Assembly (NCBI GenBank): GCA_963732375.1
Contig: CAVSZE010000015.1
Span: forward strand, 372,001-436,000
Source of the DNA: RPQJ01 sp963732375
Lineage (GTDB): Bacteria > Pseudomonadota > Gammaproteobacteria > Steroidobacterales > Steroidobacteraceae
DNA: 64,000 nucleotides
Reading direction: 5' to 3'
Notes under the pieces: model-generated
Databases searched by the model: none
Told to the model about the DNA's origin: nothing
Seen by the model: only the letters and a program-made list of their open reading frames with translations
Program-made: the position numbers and the translations under genes
Shown here: piece after piece, positions 62,275 through 64,000 of the stretch
Position numbering within the stretch: position 1 is the stretch's first letter
How the letters are laid out: each line of letters starts with the position of its first letter

Positions 62275-63192
62275 TCAGTGCACGCCGCTGCGCGGCACGT
62301 CGGCGGCGTGGGTGAACACGGTGCCGGCGTCCACCGCGTCGAAGCGGTAACTGCGGCTGCAGAATTCGCAGCGAACCTCGACCGAGCCGCGCTCGGCAAG
62401 GATCGACTCCACTTCCTCGCGGCCGAGTGAGCGCAGCATCGTCGCGACCCGTTCACGCGAACAGCTGCAGCGGAAGAAAACCGGCGCGGACTCGAACATC
62501 CGCACGTCGTCCTCGGCAAAAAGCCGTCGCAGCAGCTCGCGATCGGTGAGTTCGGCCAGTTCCGGCCCGGTGACCGTGCCGGCGACCAGCTGCACGCGGT
62601 TCCACGCGTCCTCGATTTCGTCCTCAGAAACGCCGCCGGTGCCGGACTCGGTCGCCGCCGCCGGTCGCGAGGTGACCGGCAGGCGCTGCAACAGCAGCCC
62701 GCTCGCCTGGTCGGCGTCCGCGCGCAGCCACAGCCGCGTCGGCAGCTGCTCGGAGCTCTCGAAGTACTCGCGCAGGCAATCGCTCATGCGTTCGCCGGAG
62801 AGCGGCACCACGCCCTGGTAACGGCTCGCGACGTCATCGCCCTCGATCGTCACGGTCAGGGTGCCGTCACCGGACAGTTCGCGCAGGTCCAGCGTCGCAG
62901 GCGTGCCACTGAACCTGGCCACCGCGCGAACCGCCAACCCGTCGCTGCATTCGACCAGCATCAGCCGCATGGGCCCGGTGCCGCGCAGCTGCAGCGAGAG
63001 CCGGCCCTGGAACTTCAGCGTCGCGGCCAGCAGCGTCGCGGCGGCAACCGCCTCGCCCAGGCTGTCGCGCACCTCGGCCGGATAGTCGTGGTGCTCCATC
63101 ATCGCGCGCCACGCGGGACCCAGGTGCACCAGCTGACCGCGAAACGGATAGCGCTCGAACACGAAGCGTCGCAGCGAATCCGACGGCCGCAT
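62275..63192 (-). CDS. hslO: Redox-regulated molecular chaperone Hsp33
   Basis: A 305-residue Hsp33. The N-terminal substrate-binding domain includes FRGQLVHLGPAW and an EAVAAATLLAATLKFQGRLSLQL helix. The C-terminal zinc switch is CSCSRERV and CEFC (CxC and CxxC) near residues 250-290. Under oxidation the four cysteines form disulfides and the chaperone becomes active. It begins 2 bases after the fumarase stop, so the two are co-transcribed. Confidence 0.95.
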   Translation of the reverse strand: MRPSDSLRRFVFERYPFRGQLVHLGPAWRAMMEHHDYPAEVRDSLGEAVAAATLLAATLKFQGRLSLQLRGTGPMRLMLVECSDGLAVRAVARFSGTPATLDLRELSGDGTLTVTIEGDDVASRYQGVVPLSGERMSDCLREYFESSEQLPTRLWLRADADQASGLLLQRLPVTSRPAAATESGTGGVSEDEIEDAWNRVQLVAGTVTGPELAELTDRELLRRLFAEDDVRMFESAPVFFRCSCSRERVATMLRSLGREEVESILAERGSVEVRCEFCSRSYRFDAVDAGTVFTHAADVPRSGVH

Positions 63193-63194
63193 CG

Positions 63195-64000
63195 TCAGGC
63201 GACGCGCACTGGAATACCGAGCGTACGGATCTTTCCGGCCCACTCGGCAGGCGCGGTCTCGTGCACCGACGTGCCTTTCGAGTCCACCGCGACGGTGACC
63301 GGCATGTCCTTGACGTCGAACTCGTAGATCGCCTCCATGCCGAGGTCGCCGAAGGCCACGACGCGCGCCGAGCGGATCGCCTTCGAAACCAGGTAGGCGG
63401 CGCCGCCGACCGCCATCAGGTAGGCCGCCTTGTGCTTGCGGATCGCCTCGATCGCCACCGGTCCGCGCTCGGACTTGCCGATCATCGCGATCAGTCCCGT
63501 CTTCTCGAGCATCATCCCGGTGAACTTGTCCATCCGAGTCGCAGTCGTCGGACCCGCCGGACCGACCACTTCGTCGCGCACCGGATCGACCGGGCCGACG
63601 TAATAGATCGCTCGATTCGTGAAATCCACGCCCTCGGGCAGGCCCTGTCCGCTAGCGTACAGGTCGGCGATGCGCTTGTGCGCCGCATCGCGACCAGTGA
63701 GCATTTTCCCGTTCAGCAGCAGCGTCTCGCCAGGCTTCCAGCTCGCGACCTCGTCGCGGGTCAACGAGTTCAGGTCCACGCGACGCGAACTGGCACCAGC
63801 GGTCCAGGTCACTTTCGGCCAGGACTCCAGCGACGGAGGCTCGAGTACGGCCGGCCCCGAGCCGTCGAGCACGAAGTGCGCGTGACGGGTCGCCGCACAG
63901 TTCGGGATCATCGCGACCGGCTTCGACGCCGCGTGGGTCGGATAGGTAAGGATCTTGACGTCGAGCACCGTCGTGAGGCCGCCGAGGCCCTGTGCGCCAA
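63195..64000 (-). CDS. Class I fumarate hydratase, C-terminal part (5' end missing)
   Basis: The visible 268 codons are the C-terminal part of an iron-sulfur fumarase. From the right edge it reads GAQGLGGLTTVLDVKILTYP; then come NCAATRHAHFVLDGSG, KPGETLLLNGKMLTGRDAAHKR and YVGPVDPVRDEVVGPAGPTTATRMDK, all diagnostic of this class (TtdB/FumA beta part). The frame is open at the window end, so the Fe-S cysteine region and start are outside. Class I fumarase rather than tartrate dehydratase is the best call, as two-domain fused forms are common in this group. The stop is 2 bases before hslO. Confidence 0.9.
   Translation of the reverse strand, partial: GAQGLGGLTTVLDVKILTYPTHAASKPVAMIPNCAATRHAHFVLDGSGPAVLEPPSLESWPKVTWTAGASSRRVDLNSLTRDEVASWKPGETLLLNGKMLTGRDAAHKRIADLYASGQGLPEGVDFTNRAIYYVGPVDPVRDEVVGPAGPTTATRMDKFTGMMLEKTGLIAMIGKSERGPVAIEAIRKHKAAYLMAVGGAAYLVSKAIRSARVVAFGDLGMEAIYEFDVKDMPVTVAVDSKGTSVHETAPAEWAGKIRTLGIPVRVA

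Overview
The window is a GC-rich bacterial chromosome segment with no sign of a plasmid, phage or insertion sequence. Its gene order points to a gammaproteobacterium: lolB-ispE-tRNA-Gln-prs-rplY-pth-ychF on the minus strand, diverging from hemA-prfA-prmC. A protein with a PEP-CTERM tail, an ArsR-methyltransferase fusion beside metF-metH, and a complete menaquinone (men) operon suggest an environmental lineage near Xanthomonadales, Nevskiales or Steroidobacterales. That placement is inference; there is no rRNA in the window. Both ends cut through genes: a glutamine synthetase-family gene on the left and a class I fumarase on the right.

Region 1 (1-14.9 kb) is a polyamine locus. It holds the puuA end and puuB on the plus strand. 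A long minus-strand run follows: puuR, puuC, a MaoC-phosphotransacetylase fusion, ackA, a DUF885 protein, aguB, an exonuclease/GIY-YIG fusion, rlmL and queD. An omega-amino acid aminotransferase diverges from puuR. Together these could take agmatine and putrescine through aldehyde oxidation to GABA-type products and feed acyl-phosphate/acetate metabolism.

Region 2 (14.9-24 kb) has a TIGR02001-type exported protein and a cupin. It then has a compact stress or dormancy-like cassette: a phosphoribosyltransferase, two related APH-like kinases (one fused to a P-loop kinase), a second divergent PRPP synthetase, a hibernation-promoting factor and a tandem universal stress protein. A dicarboxylate/glutamate symporter follows.

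Region 3 (24-33.9 kb) has an M16 peptidase pair, a stand-alone LpxD next to a fatty acid desaturase, a TIR-TPR protein, a PEP-CTERM protein under a convincing sigma-54 promoter, tRNA-Met, ychF and pth. Three genes in 3.1 kb (TIR-TPR, PEP-CTERM, ychF) carry single frameshifts, so the consensus here is suspect.

Region 4 (33.9-64 kb) is mostly housekeeping: rplY, prs, tRNA-Gln, ispE, lolB, a TPR protein, hemA-prfA-prmC, the operon menF-D-H-B-A-C-E, ppiB, mtgA, a Baeyer-Villiger-type monooxygenase, a lipoprotein, metF-metH with its probable regulator, a small kinase, a membrane methyltransferase, hslO and fumarase.

Two families of short palindromic repeats are scattered through intergenic spaces. 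One has the core GGTGCCTGGCACC (6 copies at 4 loci). The other contains AAAAGGAGAATGTCCCC (one complete inverted pair and one half copy). Translational coupling by ATGA or GTGA overlaps is common and was used to choose several starts.
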